Counted from the stretch's first letter, positions 1 through 8,237 are shown. The stretch is DNA of 64,000 nt from Fibrobacter succinogenes (GCA_902756345.1 CACVQR010000007.1:124001-188000), one strand, 5' to 3'. Notes: generated from the sequence alone by a model not told the origin. Translations and numbers: made by a program.

Positions 1-1
1 T

Positions 2-295
2 TTCCATGACTTCACGGACATGTTCCGTACGGATGCCCGCGTGAACCTGGATTTGATTGGCAAGAACAACAGCTTCTTCAGGACGGCAAGATTCTACGTG
101 GAAGTGGACAATATCTTTGCAAACCTGGATGTCGATGCCCTCAAGTTCCTGGGTAGTGAAAACGCCCGCGAACGTTCTTGGGTGACCCGCGACAATAACG
201 AAGACATTAACGATGGCTATGACCTGGTGCCGTTTATTGCCAAGGGCATGGGCCTGTACGTGCAATTCGGTGTCGAAGTCCAGCTGGGAATCTAG
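2..295 (+). CDS. C-terminal end of an outer-membrane beta-barrel protein (partial)
   Basis: The reading frame is open from the first complete codon at position 2, so this is the 3' end of a gene that starts before the window. The 97 visible residues alternate polar and hydrophobic positions, contain the stretch ARFYVEVDNIF, which resembles the late strands of TonB-dependent receptors, and end in a strand (GLYVQFGVEVQLGI) as expected for the last strand of an outer-membrane barrel. The family is inferred from this tail alone: a TonB-dependent receptor is the best guess, but another barrel protein is possible. The following gene starts about 100 bases on, after a repeat element. Confidence 0.55.
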   Translation, partial: FHDFTDMFRTDARVNLDLIGKNNSFFRTARFYVEVDNIFANLDVDALKFLGSENARERSWVTRDNNEDINDGYDLVPFIAKGMGLYVQFGVEVQLGI

Positions 296-307
296 TTGCT
301 AGAAGAT

Positions 308-379
308 GAATGATGTGTAATGTGAAATGTGTGAAGGGAAATAATACATCTCACATTCCTCATTTCTCATTTCACATTG
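308..379. repeat. Heptamer-periodic intergenic repeat, family A (AATGTGA type), inverted
   Basis: Left part repeats the words GTGTAAT, GTGAAAT, GTGTGAA with a 7-base step; right part carries the complementary words (CTCACATT, CTCATTT, CTCATTT, CACATT). The two halves can pair to form a long imperfect hairpin. The same family recurs at 8238-8316, 15807-15858 and 19105-19169. Confidence 0.8.
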
Positions 380-396
380 ATATTTTGGTTGGGCTC

Positions 397-1119
397 ATGT
401 TTCGGATACTTCTGACAGTACTTTTTCTGGGTGTCATGGCTTTTGCTCATGAGACTGATTCTCTGTTTGTTCCGCCGAAGCCCGATAAGCCCTTGCGTTA
501 TTGCAGTTCTGTCAAAAAGTGGATTGAATTTGCGATGGCAGATTCCAACATGGTCGAAATTACGCGCCTGAAGGGCGTGCGCATGGACCTGCGTTATGCG
601 ACTTTCAATAACGTGACAGGCCATGACTTGTACTGCGGCGTGCAGCGAGCCTTTGTGCATAAAGATGCCGCGGCAAAACTCCGCAAGGCTGTGAAAATTA
701 TGGAACGTGAAATGCCGGGTTCCGAACTTGTGATTTTCGATGCGTCGCGCCCGCTGTATGCGCAAGAGGCTTTGCGAAAGACTGTGCGTGGAACGCCCTA
801 TTCTGCCTACGTGTCGTCGCCGGCCACGGGCGGGCTCCATAATTTTGGCTTGGCGCTGGACTTGGGTATTACCGATGCCGATGGCAACTTGCTTGACATG
901 GGCACGGACTTTGATTCTTTTGAACGCTGCGCGGGCGAAGTCGGCGAAGCGGAAGCTTTAAAGAGCGGCAGGCTTACGCAGGAACAAGTGGATAACCGCA
1001 ACAAGCTCCGCAAGATTATGCGCGGGGCGGGCTGGGTCCCGCTCGGCAGCGAATGGTGGCATTTTAATGCTTACCCCAGCAAGTACGTGCGCGAAAACTA
1101 TCCGAAGTTTCCGCTTTAA
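397..1119 (+). CDS. D-alanyl-D-alanine dipeptidase, VanX/DdpX type (peptidase M15D)
   Basis: Zinc peptidase that would cleave D-Ala-D-Ala dipeptides in peptidoglycan turnover. The 240-residue protein carries the M15 signatures: SRP in FDASRPLYAQEAL (about residue 115), the metal-binding stretch GGLHNFGLALDLG (His and Asp ligands, about 148-160), and EWWHFNAY near the C-terminus (catalytic Glu and third His ligand). An N-terminal hydrophobic segment (FRILLTVLFLGVMAFA) predicts export. I chose ATG 397 because the open frame upstream to 310 runs through repeat 308-379 and encodes nothing signal-like. Nothing nearby suggests glycopeptide resistance (no vanH, vanA or vanS), so a role in cell-wall recycling or nutrition is more likely. 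Confidence 0.85.
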   Translation: MFRILLTVLFLGVMAFAHETDSLFVPPKPDKPLRYCSSVKKWIEFAMADSNMVEITRLKGVRMDLRYATFNNVTGHDLYCGVQRAFVHKDAAAKLRKAVKIMEREMPGSELVIFDASRPLYAQEALRKTVRGTPYSAYVSSPATGGLHNFGLALDLGITDADGNLLDMGTDFDSFERCAGEVGEAEALKSGRLTQEQVDNRNKLRKIMRGAGWVPLGSEWWHFNAYPSKYVRENYPKFPL

Positions 1120-1151
1120 CGATAATTTTAACGATGTTGTTAGTTTGTTTT

Positions 1152-1465
1152 AAATGCTTTTTGAGGGGCTGTACAGGCTAGATAATGTGTAATGGCGGAA
1201 ATGGCCTGTACTATTTTTCGATTTTTTGAAAAAATGAAGGTTGCTTTGCTGCTGGTACAGGTTGAATGGTATACTTGAGCTTGTTAGACCTGTACGAAAC
1301 GCCTTCTTTTCGGTTGTCAAATGCTTTTTGAGAGATTTTGTACAGGCTAAAAGTATTGCGCAATTTGAAAAGGCCTGTACAAGCCGCATTTTTTTTTGAA
1401 AAATCTGGCCTATGTGACATTTTGGTACAGGCTAAAAAGTTTATTGTGGAAAAATTGGTCTGTAC
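1152..1465. repeat. Tandem array of four 41-bp inverted repeats, period 84/85 bp
   Basis: Fills the 356-base gap between the convergent ends of the dipeptidase and priA. Four units of exactly 41 bp (1171-1211, 1255-1295, 1340-1380, 1425-1465) each begin with GTACAGGC or a close variant and end with its complement GCCTGTAC. Starts are spaced 84, 85 and 85 bp. Arms are conserved, the roughly 20-base centres are not. In unit 2 the arm changes from GGC/GCC to GGT/ACC, which keeps pairing. Spacers alternate: those before units 1 and 3 share AAATGCTTTTTGAG (1152 and 1319), and those before units 2 and 4 share a T-run/GAAAAA motif (near 1221 and 1389), so a dimer of about 169 bp seems to have been duplicated. 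Function unknown. Confidence 0.85.
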
Positions 1466-1475
1466 AATACAGAAA

Positions 1476-3515
1476 TTATTCTATTTCTACCTTGATTTCT
1501 ACGTTTTGCACCCAGGGCTTGGCGCCGTTGATGACGGGGTGCAGAATCTTGCGTACAGGCGCTAAGTCCTGGGTCTTGATGTAAAGCTTGGCCCAGTGGG
1601 TGTTTTGGACCACGGGGACAAAGGCATCGACTGGGCCGAGAACCAGAAGTTTCTTGTCGGTGCGCAGAAGTGATTCCAGACGCTCCATGGTGTGGCGGAG
1701 TAAATCTTCGTCGCGGCTGCCGCAGCTGATTTCCACGAGCTTGCAGAAGGGCGGGTAGAAGGCGGCGCGTCGGTCTTCCATTTCCTTGTTGGCAAATCCG
1801 ATGAAGTCGTGGTTCACGGCGAACTGCATCACGGGTTCAGAGGGCTTGAGTGTCTGAATCAGCACCAGCCCCTCGCCGCCGGCACGACCCGCGCGCCCTG
1901 CGGTCTGGCTCAGCAGTTGGAAAAGCCTTTCGGTGGAGCGGAAGTCGGGAATGCCGAGCCCGCTATCGGCGCCAACGACCCCGACTAATTGTACGCCCGG
2001 GAAGTCGTGGCCCTTGGCGACCATCTGCGTTCCAATCAGAACATTGTATTCGCGATTGCGGAACGCGTCAAGAATCTTTTCACTGGCGCCCACGTTCTGC
2101 GTGGTGTCGCGGTCCATGCGAATCACTTTCGCATTCGGAATCCATTCCTTGATTTCGTCTTCGAGCATCTCGATCGCGCCGCCCACAAACTCATAAGTTT
2201 CGGCGCCGCAGGCGCTACACGGTGTGTTCACCGGGTAAAGGGCAGCGCAGTAGTGGCACATGAGCGAGCGGTATTGCTTGTGGTAAACGAGCGGAATGTG
2301 GCAGTGTTTGCAGTAAAGTGTTTCGCCGCATTCGGTACACACGCGCATCTTCGAAAAACCGCGACGGTTCATGAGGATAATCGCCTGGTCCCCGCGCTCG
2401 ATACAATCGGTCAATGCTTCGCGGAGCGCGGGCGACAAGAGGATGCCTTTTTGCTGGCGCATCTTGCTCATGTCGACAATTTGCACCTTCGGGAGCGGCG
2501 CCTGCGTGGCGCGTTCCTTGAGCGTAACCGTCTTTAAGTTGTTCGCTTTCGCGTTGTTGAATGTTTCAAGGCTCGGCGTGGCGCTGCCGAGCACCACGAG
2601 GGCTCCGTACTTGTACGCCAAGTGGAATGCCATTTCGCGGGTATGGTAACGCGGCGCCGGGTCCTGCTGCTTGAAAGAGGAATCGTGTTCTTCGTCGAGA
2701 ATCACGAGGTCGAAATCGAACGGCGCAAGAATTGCGCTGCGGGTGCCGAGAACCACTTGCGCGTCGCCCTTCAAAATCGAGACGTAGCCTTCGCGTTTCT
2801 TGGGCGCCGAAAGTGCGGAATGCAAAACCACAATCGGGACTTGCAGGAAATCTTCGAAGCGCTTGCGCGTTTGCGGCGTGAGCCCGATTTCGGGCACGAG
2901 GATTAAAACTTTCTTGTGGCGCATCAAGGCTTCGCGGGCGAGCTCCTGGTAAACGCGGGTCTTTCCCGAACCTGTAACGCCGTGAAGCAATACGCCGCGG
3001 AATCCGTCTTTGTCCAGTTCTTCGCAAAGCGTGTTGAATGCGTTAGTTTGTTCTAATGTCAACGCCGGAGCTACTGGGGTAGGCTGTCTACTGTCTACTT
3101 CCGACTGTCTACTGTCTGCGGCGAGTGCGTTCAGGTACTTCTCGAAATCGGCGGGCCAAAAAACGAACAGCGCCTTCATGGGTGTGCTAATGTAATACCG
3201 CGCCGTCCATTCGAGCGTTTCCATATAACGTTCGCTAAAGCGGTAGCCCGACTGGTGCGGGTAAGCGGGGCGCACATCAAACTTGGGGCGGTCCTGGTGG
3301 ACGCGTGCGACCACGGCGAGGGCCGGCTTTTTACGGGTGGCAAACTGAACCCATACAACGTCTCCGCGGCAAAGGCTTACTCCGGCGGGCACTCCGTAGG
3401 TGTATACATCGGGCGCCATGGGAATGTACACTTCGCAAAAATCCGTTAACAATTCGGACTTGAGCTTCTGATGAACCTCTTCGGGGGCGCTAAGTTTTGG
3501 GATTCGTTTTGTCAC
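1476..3515 (-). CDS. priA: Primosomal replication restart helicase PriA
   Basis: Superfamily 2 DNA helicase that reloads the replicative helicase at stalled forks. The 679-residue protein is slightly shorter than the usual ~730. Visible landmarks: an N-terminal 3'-DNA-binding domain (CEVYIPMAPDVYTYGVP), Walker A GVTGSGKT (about residue 180), the DEEH box in VILDEEHDSSFKQQD (about 273), a paired zinc-binding region (CTECGETLYCKHC, MCHYC, CSACG, about 395-440), and helicase motifs V/VI (MVAKGHDFPGV, QTAGRAGRAG). Residues about 132-144 (ADSRQSEVDSRQ) are encoded by a heptamer-periodic repeat otherwise found between genes and lie in the linker before the helicase core. The gene is convergent with the dipeptidase. 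Confidence 0.95.
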   Translation of the reverse strand: MTKRIPKLSAPEEVHQKLKSELLTDFCEVYIPMAPDVYTYGVPAGVSLCRGDVVWVQFATRKKPALAVVARVHQDRPKFDVRPAYPHQSGYRFSERYMETLEWTARYYISTPMKALFVFWPADFEKYLNALAADSRQSEVDSRQPTPVAPALTLEQTNAFNTLCEELDKDGFRGVLLHGVTGSGKTRVYQELAREALMRHKKVLILVPEIGLTPQTRKRFEDFLQVPIVVLHSALSAPKKREGYVSILKGDAQVVLGTRSAILAPFDFDLVILDEEHDSSFKQQDPAPRYHTREMAFHLAYKYGALVVLGSATPSLETFNNAKANNLKTVTLKERATQAPLPKVQIVDMSKMRQQKGILLSPALREALTDCIERGDQAIILMNRRGFSKMRVCTECGETLYCKHCHIPLVYHKQYRSLMCHYCAALYPVNTPCSACGAETYEFVGGAIEMLEDEIKEWIPNAKVIRMDRDTTQNVGASEKILDAFRNREYNVLIGTQMVAKGHDFPGVQLVGVVGADSGLGIPDFRSTERLFQLLSQTAGRAGRAGGEGLVLIQTLKPSEPVMQFAVNHDFIGFANKEMEDRRAAFYPPFCKLVEISCGSRDEDLLRHTMERLESLLRTDKKLLVLGPVDAFVPVVQNTHWAKLYIKTQDLAPVRKILHPVINGAKPWVQNVEIKVEIE
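3081..3121. repeat. Heptamer-periodic repeat, family C (CTACTGT type), inside priA
   Basis: The words CTACTGT, CTACTTC, CGACTGT and CTACTGT follow each other at 7-base steps. This matches intergenic copies at 15729-15760, 19213-19306 and 30638-30677. Here it lies within priA and is translated as SRQSEVDSRQ in an interdomain linker, keeping the frame. Confidence 0.8.
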
Positions 3516-3593
3516 GGGCTAAAAGATAGTTAATACCGCAAAAAGCGCCTATTTTACAATCTTTTTTGTTTCAAAAAACTTTTTTTGTTAGAT

Positions 3594-3630
3594 TATAGTA
3601 TGCAAATCCCCTTTGGGAGTTGCCATACTA
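3594..3630. promoter_or_regulatory. Long inverted repeat just upstream of the DUF349 gene start
   Basis: TAGTATGCAAATCCC (3596-3610) and GGGAGTTGCCATACTA (3615-3630) pair across a 4-base CTTT loop with one bulge and one mismatch, ending two bases before the GGAG ribosome-binding site (3633-3636). The AT-rich stretch before it (TTAGATTATAG, 3588-3598) could be a -10 region, in which case the repeat may work as a DNA operator; if transcription starts earlier it would be a 5'-UTR hairpin next to the ribosome-binding site. No T-run follows, so it is not a simple terminator. Confidence 0.5.
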
Positions 3631-3642
3631 TTGGAGATCTCT

Positions 3643-6531
3643 ATGAGCTTATTTGACGCCTTTAAACCGAAGTGGCAAAATTCCAACCCCGAAAAGCGAC
3701 TGGAAGCAATCGCTGAATTGGGTGCGGACAACCAGGATGTCCTGGAACGTGTTGCCGAGTCTGATACCGATGCTTCTGTAAGGATTGCTGCCGTAAAGAA
3801 GTTGTCCATCATTGCTACTCTGAAAAAGATTTCAGAACGAGATTCCGACGAAGATGTGAAGCGCACGGCTAAGACTCGTTATTTGGAAGAAGTGGTCAAG
3901 AAGCTTAAAACCGAGGCTCAACCGAGTGCCGAGGATCTCGCTTATCTGCAAGACCTTAAGGATACGCACTATGCCGAAGACTTGCTCAAGGGTGTGAACA
4001 CCGCAGGTCTCGTTCGTGCCGAACTCGTAAAGATTTGTACCAAACAGTCGGTCCTGGCCCTTGCCGCTAACCGCGACTTGGATGAAGACATCGCTATGTC
4101 CGCTGCACGCAAGGTGACCTCCGACTCCTTGCTCCAGGATATTGCAAAGAACTCCAGACAGCCCGAAGTTCGCAAGGCTGCAAGTGAACGAATCCGCGCA
4201 AGAAGAGAAGCTGAAGACAACGGTAAGAAGGCGGCCGAACTCTTGGCAAGCAAGCGCGAAGCTCTTGTACAGCAAGCTCATTTCTTGGCTGCGCAGAAGG
4301 AACCCCTCTCTGTCAAGGCACAGTTTGAATCTTTGATGGAAGAAGCCGCAAAGCTTGGCATGGGCGACAAGCAGGCGACGATTGACGAAGTCTATGCAAG
4401 CTTCAAGAAGTTCTGCGACGAAGCCGATGCCGCACGCATCGCAGCCGAAAAGGCCGAAGCCGAAAAGCAGGCAAAGATTGCCTCTCTCTCGGCGGCTCTC
4501 GAAGAACTCGAAACCTTGATTTCTGAAAACAAGGTGGCGGACAACGCCGAACGTGTGGATGCCATTCTCGCTGAATGTGCCGAAAGCAAGTCCCTGATGG
4601 ATTCCGCTTGGACCAAACGCTACAACAATGCCTCCTTCAAGGTGCAGGATTTGCGCAAGGTTAAAGAAGTTGTGGTGGACGTGCCCGAAGCGACCGACGA
4701 ATCGGTGCGACCGGAACTGCTGGAACGCCTTAAGGCCTTGGCAGATACCGACGTGAACGACATGACCAAGAAGCATTTGCATGCCCTTGTGCGTGAATGG
4801 GAAAAGCTTCCGCTGTTGGAAGGCGAAGACCCGATGTTGCAGTCTTACAACGGACTCCGCAACACGCTCTCTAACAAGATCTCTGCATACGAAGAAGATT
4901 CACAGAAGCGTTTCGAAGCCAATTCCGAAAAGCTCAAGGCTATTATCGAAAAGGTAAAGGCCCTCGACGAAAACGAAGACTTCCGCGACTTGAACAAGAA
5001 GGTTCGCGAATTCTATCAGCAGTGGAAAGAAATCGTGGGCGAAAACAAGTTCAAGTATCATGATTTGTGGCAGGAATACAAGGCCGCAACGGCGCGCTTC
5101 CAGGAAATGCAGCAGTGGGAAAACTGGCATAACGAAAAGGACCGCGATGACCTGCTCCTTGAAATGGATGCTCTGACCAAGGAACCGGGTAGCCAGGCCG
5201 TTCTTGCCAAGCTTAAGGATATTACGAACCGCTGGAAAGAAATCGGACCTATCTCTGCCGCCAAGCTGCAGGAATACCGCGATCATTTCCAGAGCAACTA
5301 CGAAAAGATTAAGGAAAACTGCGCCGGCTTTATCGAAGAGATGAATGCGGAACGCCAGAAGAACTTGGCCGACAAGGAAGCCCTTTGCGCGAAGATTGAA
5401 GATCTTGTCAAGAACGCGGAAATGTTCTGGAAGGACAAGTACAAGGCCATGCAGGATATCCAGGAACAGTGGAAGGCCATTGGCATGGTGCCTAAGGAAA
5501 ATGTGGCTGCATTGACCGAACGTTTTAAGGCTGCAATGACTGCCTACTATGCACAGCACAAGGAAAACCTGAAGGCCGAAGACGAAAACCGCGAAGCCAA
5601 CTACGAAAAGAAGGTGGCGCTTTGCATGGAAGCCGAAGCCCTCAAGGAATCAAACGACTGGAACGCTACTTCGAACAAATTAAAACAACTCCAGGAATCC
5701 TGGAAGGCCGTGGGTCCTGTGCCGAAGAGCAAGTCCGACGAAATCTGGAATCGATTCCGTACGGCATGTGACAGCTTCTTCGAAAAGAAACGCGCCCATT
5801 TTGAAGAAATGGATGCTTCGAAGCAGAAGAATCTGGATGCCAAGAACGCTCTGTGCGAAAAACTTGAAGCCATGGAAGCTGCCGGTCAGGGTTCTCTTGA
5901 AGAACTGAAGGCTGTAGAAGCGGAATGGAAGGCCGCAGGTATGGTTCCGAAGGAAGCGATTGAATCTATCAGCAACCGCTACAATACGGTTTATAACAAG
6001 ATTCTCGAACGCCTCGCACACGCCGATTCGACCTTGGCTCAGGGTCTTGACGTGATCAAGGAAAAGAAGAATGCCATGATCGATAAGGTTCGCCAGTTTG
6101 CCGAAAGTGCAGGCTCAAACCAGCTTGCAGACGCGGTTCGTGAACTCCAGAAGGAATGGCGTGAACTTGGATTCTGCGGTATCGAAGATATGGATCTTTA
6201 CAAGAAGTTCCGTGAAGCTTGCGATGACTTCTTTACCCGCCGTCGCGACCAGCTCGACATTCAGGAACAGGCTCGCCAGAACAACTTGCAGAAGAAACTG
6301 TTGCTCTGCGAACAGGCCGAAGACTTGCTGACTGACTTGAACGAACAGACTGTCGGTGCCTCGATGAACAAGGTGAAGCACTTGCGTCGATTGTGGAAGG
6401 AAGTGGGAGCCGTGCCGCGCGAACAGTCTGAAAAGACGTGGCAGCGCTTCAATTCCGCTTGCGACAAGGTGTTTGCCTTTGGCCGCAAGGACAAGGAAGA
6501 AGCTCCGGCTGCTGCTCCGGCAGAAGCATAA
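3643..6531 (+). CDS. DUF349-repeat protein with N-terminal HEAT-like region
   Basis: A cytoplasmic 962-residue, highly charged helical protein of unknown biochemical role. The start at 3643 is supported by GGAG six bases upstream; an earlier in-frame ATG at 3613 lies within the inverted repeat. The first ~200 residues look like HEAT-type helical pairs (PEKRLEAIAELG, DASVRIAAVKKL), followed by a probable coiled coil. From about residue 450 to 950 the DUF349 signature recurs, at least seven times (QQWKEIV, NRWKEIGPI, EQWKAIGMVPK, ESWKAVGPVPK, AEWKAAGMVPK, KEWRELGF, RLWKEVGAVPR), each usually followed by a WxRF-type motif. It ends in an Ala/Pro-rich tail. No operon partner is evident. Confidence 0.85.
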   Translation: MSLFDAFKPKWQNSNPEKRLEAIAELGADNQDVLERVAESDTDASVRIAAVKKLSIIATLKKISERDSDEDVKRTAKTRYLEEVVKKLKTEAQPSAEDLAYLQDLKDTHYAEDLLKGVNTAGLVRAELVKICTKQSVLALAANRDLDEDIAMSAARKVTSDSLLQDIAKNSRQPEVRKAASERIRARREAEDNGKKAAELLASKREALVQQAHFLAAQKEPLSVKAQFESLMEEAAKLGMGDKQATIDEVYASFKKFCDEADAARIAAEKAEAEKQAKIASLSAALEELETLISENKVADNAERVDAILAECAESKSLMDSAWTKRYNNASFKVQDLRKVKEVVVDVPEATDESVRPELLERLKALADTDVNDMTKKHLHALVREWEKLPLLEGEDPMLQSYNGLRNTLSNKISAYEEDSQKRFEANSEKLKAIIEKVKALDENEDFRDLNKKVREFYQQWKEIVGENKFKYHDLWQEYKAATARFQEMQQWENWHNEKDRDDLLLEMDALTKEPGSQAVLAKLKDITNRWKEIGPISAAKLQEYRDHFQSNYEKIKENCAGFIEEMNAERQKNLADKEALCAKIEDLVKNAEMFWKDKYKAMQDIQEQWKAIGMVPKENVAALTERFKAAMTAYYAQHKENLKAEDENREANYEKKVALCMEAEALKESNDWNATSNKLKQLQESWKAVGPVPKSKSDEIWNRFRTACDSFFEKKRAHFEEMDASKQKNLDAKNALCEKLEAMEAAGQGSLEELKAVEAEWKAAGMVPKEAIESISNRYNTVYNKILERLAHADSTLAQGLDVIKEKKNAMIDKVRQFAESAGSNQLADAVRELQKEWRELGFCGIEDMDLYKKFREACDDFFTRRRDQLDIQEQARQNNLQKKLLLCEQAEDLLTDLNEQTVGASMNKVKHLRRLWKEVGAVPREQSEKTWQRFNSACDKVFAFGRKDKEEAPAAAPAEA

Positions 6532-6534
6532 TAG

Positions 6535-6592
6535 TTCTGAATCCGGATTTCTGAATTCGGAATTATTATTGAATGTGAAATCATAATTAAAA
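6535..6592. repeat. Heptamer-periodic intergenic repeat, family B (TTCGGAA type)
   Basis: Words TTCTGAA, TCCGGAT, TTCTGAA, TTCGGAA occur at 7-base steps directly after the stop codon of the DUF349 gene, followed by GAAATCATAATTAAAAAGAGG. Nearly the same ending (GAAATCATAATTAAAGAG) follows the family B copy at 15204-15280. Confidence 0.75.
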
Positions 6593-6647
6593 AGAGGATA
6601 GCAATGTGCTGTTCTCTTTTTTTATGCGAACAATGAAATTTTTCTAT

Positions 6648-6687
6648 TTTTAAATCTGAAATCTGAATTCTTAATTCTGAATTGAAA
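6648..6687. repeat. Heptamer-periodic intergenic repeat, family B, abutting the Sua5 start
   Basis: AATCTGA, AATCTGA, ATTCTTA, ATTCTGA, ATTGAAA at 7-base steps, ending immediately before ATG 6688. It occupies the place where a ribosome-binding site would be expected, and none is visible. Confidence 0.7.
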
Positions 6688-7647
6688 ATGCAATTTCCTC
6701 CTTGGACAAGTATTGACGATGCCGCGCGCCTGCTCCACGACGGACAGGTGGTTGCGATTCCGACCGAGACCGTTTACGGCCTTGCGGGTAATGCTTATTT
6801 GCCGTCGGCCCTGGCGCAGATTTTTGCGATTAAGGAACGCCCGACTTTTGACCCGCTGATTGTTCATATTTGCGAAATTTCGCAGTTGGCTGATGTTGCC
6901 GAAAATATTCCCGATGCGGCGTATGCGTTGGCGAAGGCTTATTGGCCGGGCCCGATGACGATGATTCTGCCCAAGAAGGAATGCATACCGGATTTGTGTA
7001 CGAGCGGACTCCCGTCTGTTGCGGTGAGGTTTCCGAGCCACCCGGTGGCGCAAGAAATTATTTGGAAGGCCGGCGTGCCTCTTGCGGCTCCGAGTGCGAA
7101 CTTGTTCAAGCATGTGAGCCCGACGACAGCGGAACACGTGGCAGCTCAGCTCGCCGACCGCGGCCTTGCGGGCATCGTGGATGGAGGCCCCTGCGACGTG
7201 GGCGTGGAAAGTACGATTGTGTCGCTGGTGGGCGAGCCGACTGTTTTAAGGCCGGGTGCTGTAACGCCCGAGATGATTGCAAAAGTCATCGGTGATGTGA
7301 AGATTAAGGAATCGACCTCTAAGCCGGGGCAAGCTATGCTAGCGCCGGGGCAGTGCGATACGCACTACCGCCCGCAGGTTCCGCTGCTCTATGGTGAAAT
7401 TCCTGCTGGCTTTACGCTTCCGGAACACTGCGTGCGGATTGCCTTCGGCAATCACCCCGGCGTGATTCCCGCAACGCTCAATTTGTCGGAATCGGGCAAT
7501 ATGCTAGAGGCGACAGCCAAGCTGTACGCCTACATGCACGACTTGGACGACCCCAAGTACGACTTGATTCTGGTAGACCCGATTCCGAATGTCGGAGTCG
7601 GTATGGCCTTGAATGACCGCCTCAAGCGGGCGAGCATCAAGGTTTAG
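6688..7647 (+). CDS. L-threonylcarbamoyladenylate synthase (Sua5/YwlC type)
   Basis: Makes threonylcarbamoyl-AMP from Thr, bicarbonate and ATP, the first step of the t6A37 modification of ANN-decoding tRNAs. At 319 residues it is the long Sua5 form: a YrdC domain (about residues 8-200, with GQVVAIPTETVYGLAGNA, KERPTFDPLIVHI, WPGPMTMIL, AVRFPSHPVA and SANLFKHVSPTTAEHV) and a C-terminal Sua5 domain (about 220-319). The ATG at 6688 is preferred; a TTG six bases earlier is the alternative. No clear Shine-Dalgarno is present because a family B repeat abuts the start. The 3' end overlaps that of gmk by 4 bases on the opposite strand. Confidence 0.92.
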   Translation: MQFPPWTSIDDAARLLHDGQVVAIPTETVYGLAGNAYLPSALAQIFAIKERPTFDPLIVHICEISQLADVAENIPDAAYALAKAYWPGPMTMILPKKECIPDLCTSGLPSVAVRFPSHPVAQEIIWKAGVPLAAPSANLFKHVSPTTAEHVAAQLADRGLAGIVDGGPCDVGVESTIVSLVGEPTVLRPGAVTPEMIAKVIGDVKIKESTSKPGQAMLAPGQCDTHYRPQVPLLYGEIPAGFTLPEHCVRIAFGNHPGVIPATLNLSESGNMLEATAKLYAYMHDLDDPKYDLILVDPIPNVGVGMALNDRLKRASIKV

Positions 7648-8207
7648 TCTTTTTTCTTCAGAATGTTTCTGAGTTCTTCTGCGGCGCGCTGCAAGTCGTC
7701 GTTGATGATGACGTATTCGTACTTGCCCTTTGTCTTTGCAAATTCCATTTCTTTCTTGGCGTTTGCAAGGCGGAGCTGAATCACTTCTTCGCTGTCGGTA
7801 CCGCGTCCGCGAAGACGCTTTTCAAGTTCTTCTTCGCTCGGCGGCAAAATCAGAATGCCCGTAGCGTCGGGGTAGACCTTGTCAAAATTCACTTTGCCGA
7901 AAACGTCGAGGTCGAACAACACGCGGTTGCCTTCGGCGAGAGTATGCTCGACAAAGCTCTTGGGCGTACCGTAGTAATTGCCGTGGACTTCATTCCATTC
8001 GATCAAGCCATCTTCCTTGATGAGCTTTTCGAATTCTTCTTTAGTCTTGAAGAAATAATGGACTCCGTCAACTTCGCCTTCGCGCGGCTTGCGCGTGGTG
8101 GCCGAAATAGAATACTTGATGTCCGGAAAATCCTTGATGACCAAATCCTTGAGGGTGGTCTTGCCTGCGCCGCTAGCGGCACTCATAACGAATAATTTAT
8201 TGCGCAT
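7644..8207 (-). CDS. gmk: Guanylate kinase
   Basis: Phosphorylates GMP to GDP in purine nucleotide salvage and synthesis. The 187-residue length is usual. The P-loop SAASGAGKTT is at residues 9-18, the GMP-binding region follows (SATTRKPREGEVDGVHYFF, then NEVHGNYYGTPK), and the lid and RLRGRGTDSEEVIQLRLANA arginines are present. The gene ends in a 4-base convergent overlap with the Sua5 gene. Upstream lies a family A repeat that separates it from the glycosyltransferase gene on the same strand. Confidence 0.96.
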   Translation of the reverse strand: MRNKLFVMSAASGAGKTTLKDLVIKDFPDIKYSISATTRKPREGEVDGVHYFFKTKEEFEKLIKEDGLIEWNEVHGNYYGTPKSFVEHTLAEGNRVLFDLDVFGKVNFDKVYPDATGILILPPSEEELEKRLRGRGTDSEEVIQLRLANAKKEMEFAKTKGKYEYVIINDDLQRAAEELRNILKKKD

Positions 8208-8237
8208 AAAAACCTTTTAACTTCTTGCAATCAATTT

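Noticed and set aside
20-295. Complete small gene starting at the ATG at position 20
   Set aside because: The frame is open to the window edge and the product looks like the end of a barrel protein.
397-1119. Glycopeptide resistance determinant
   Set aside because: Only a VanX-like dipeptidase is present, without vanH, vanA or regulators; DdpX-like housekeeping use is more likely.
1171-1465. CRISPR array
   Set aside because: The repeated parts are two short arms of 8 bases with variable centres, not identical 24-37-base repeats with unique spacers, and no cas gene is present.
1150-1565. Small open frames in the 1120-1475 gap on both strands
   Set aside because: They run through the hairpin array, whose 84/85-bp step is not a multiple of three, and show no protein-like pattern or ribosome-binding site.
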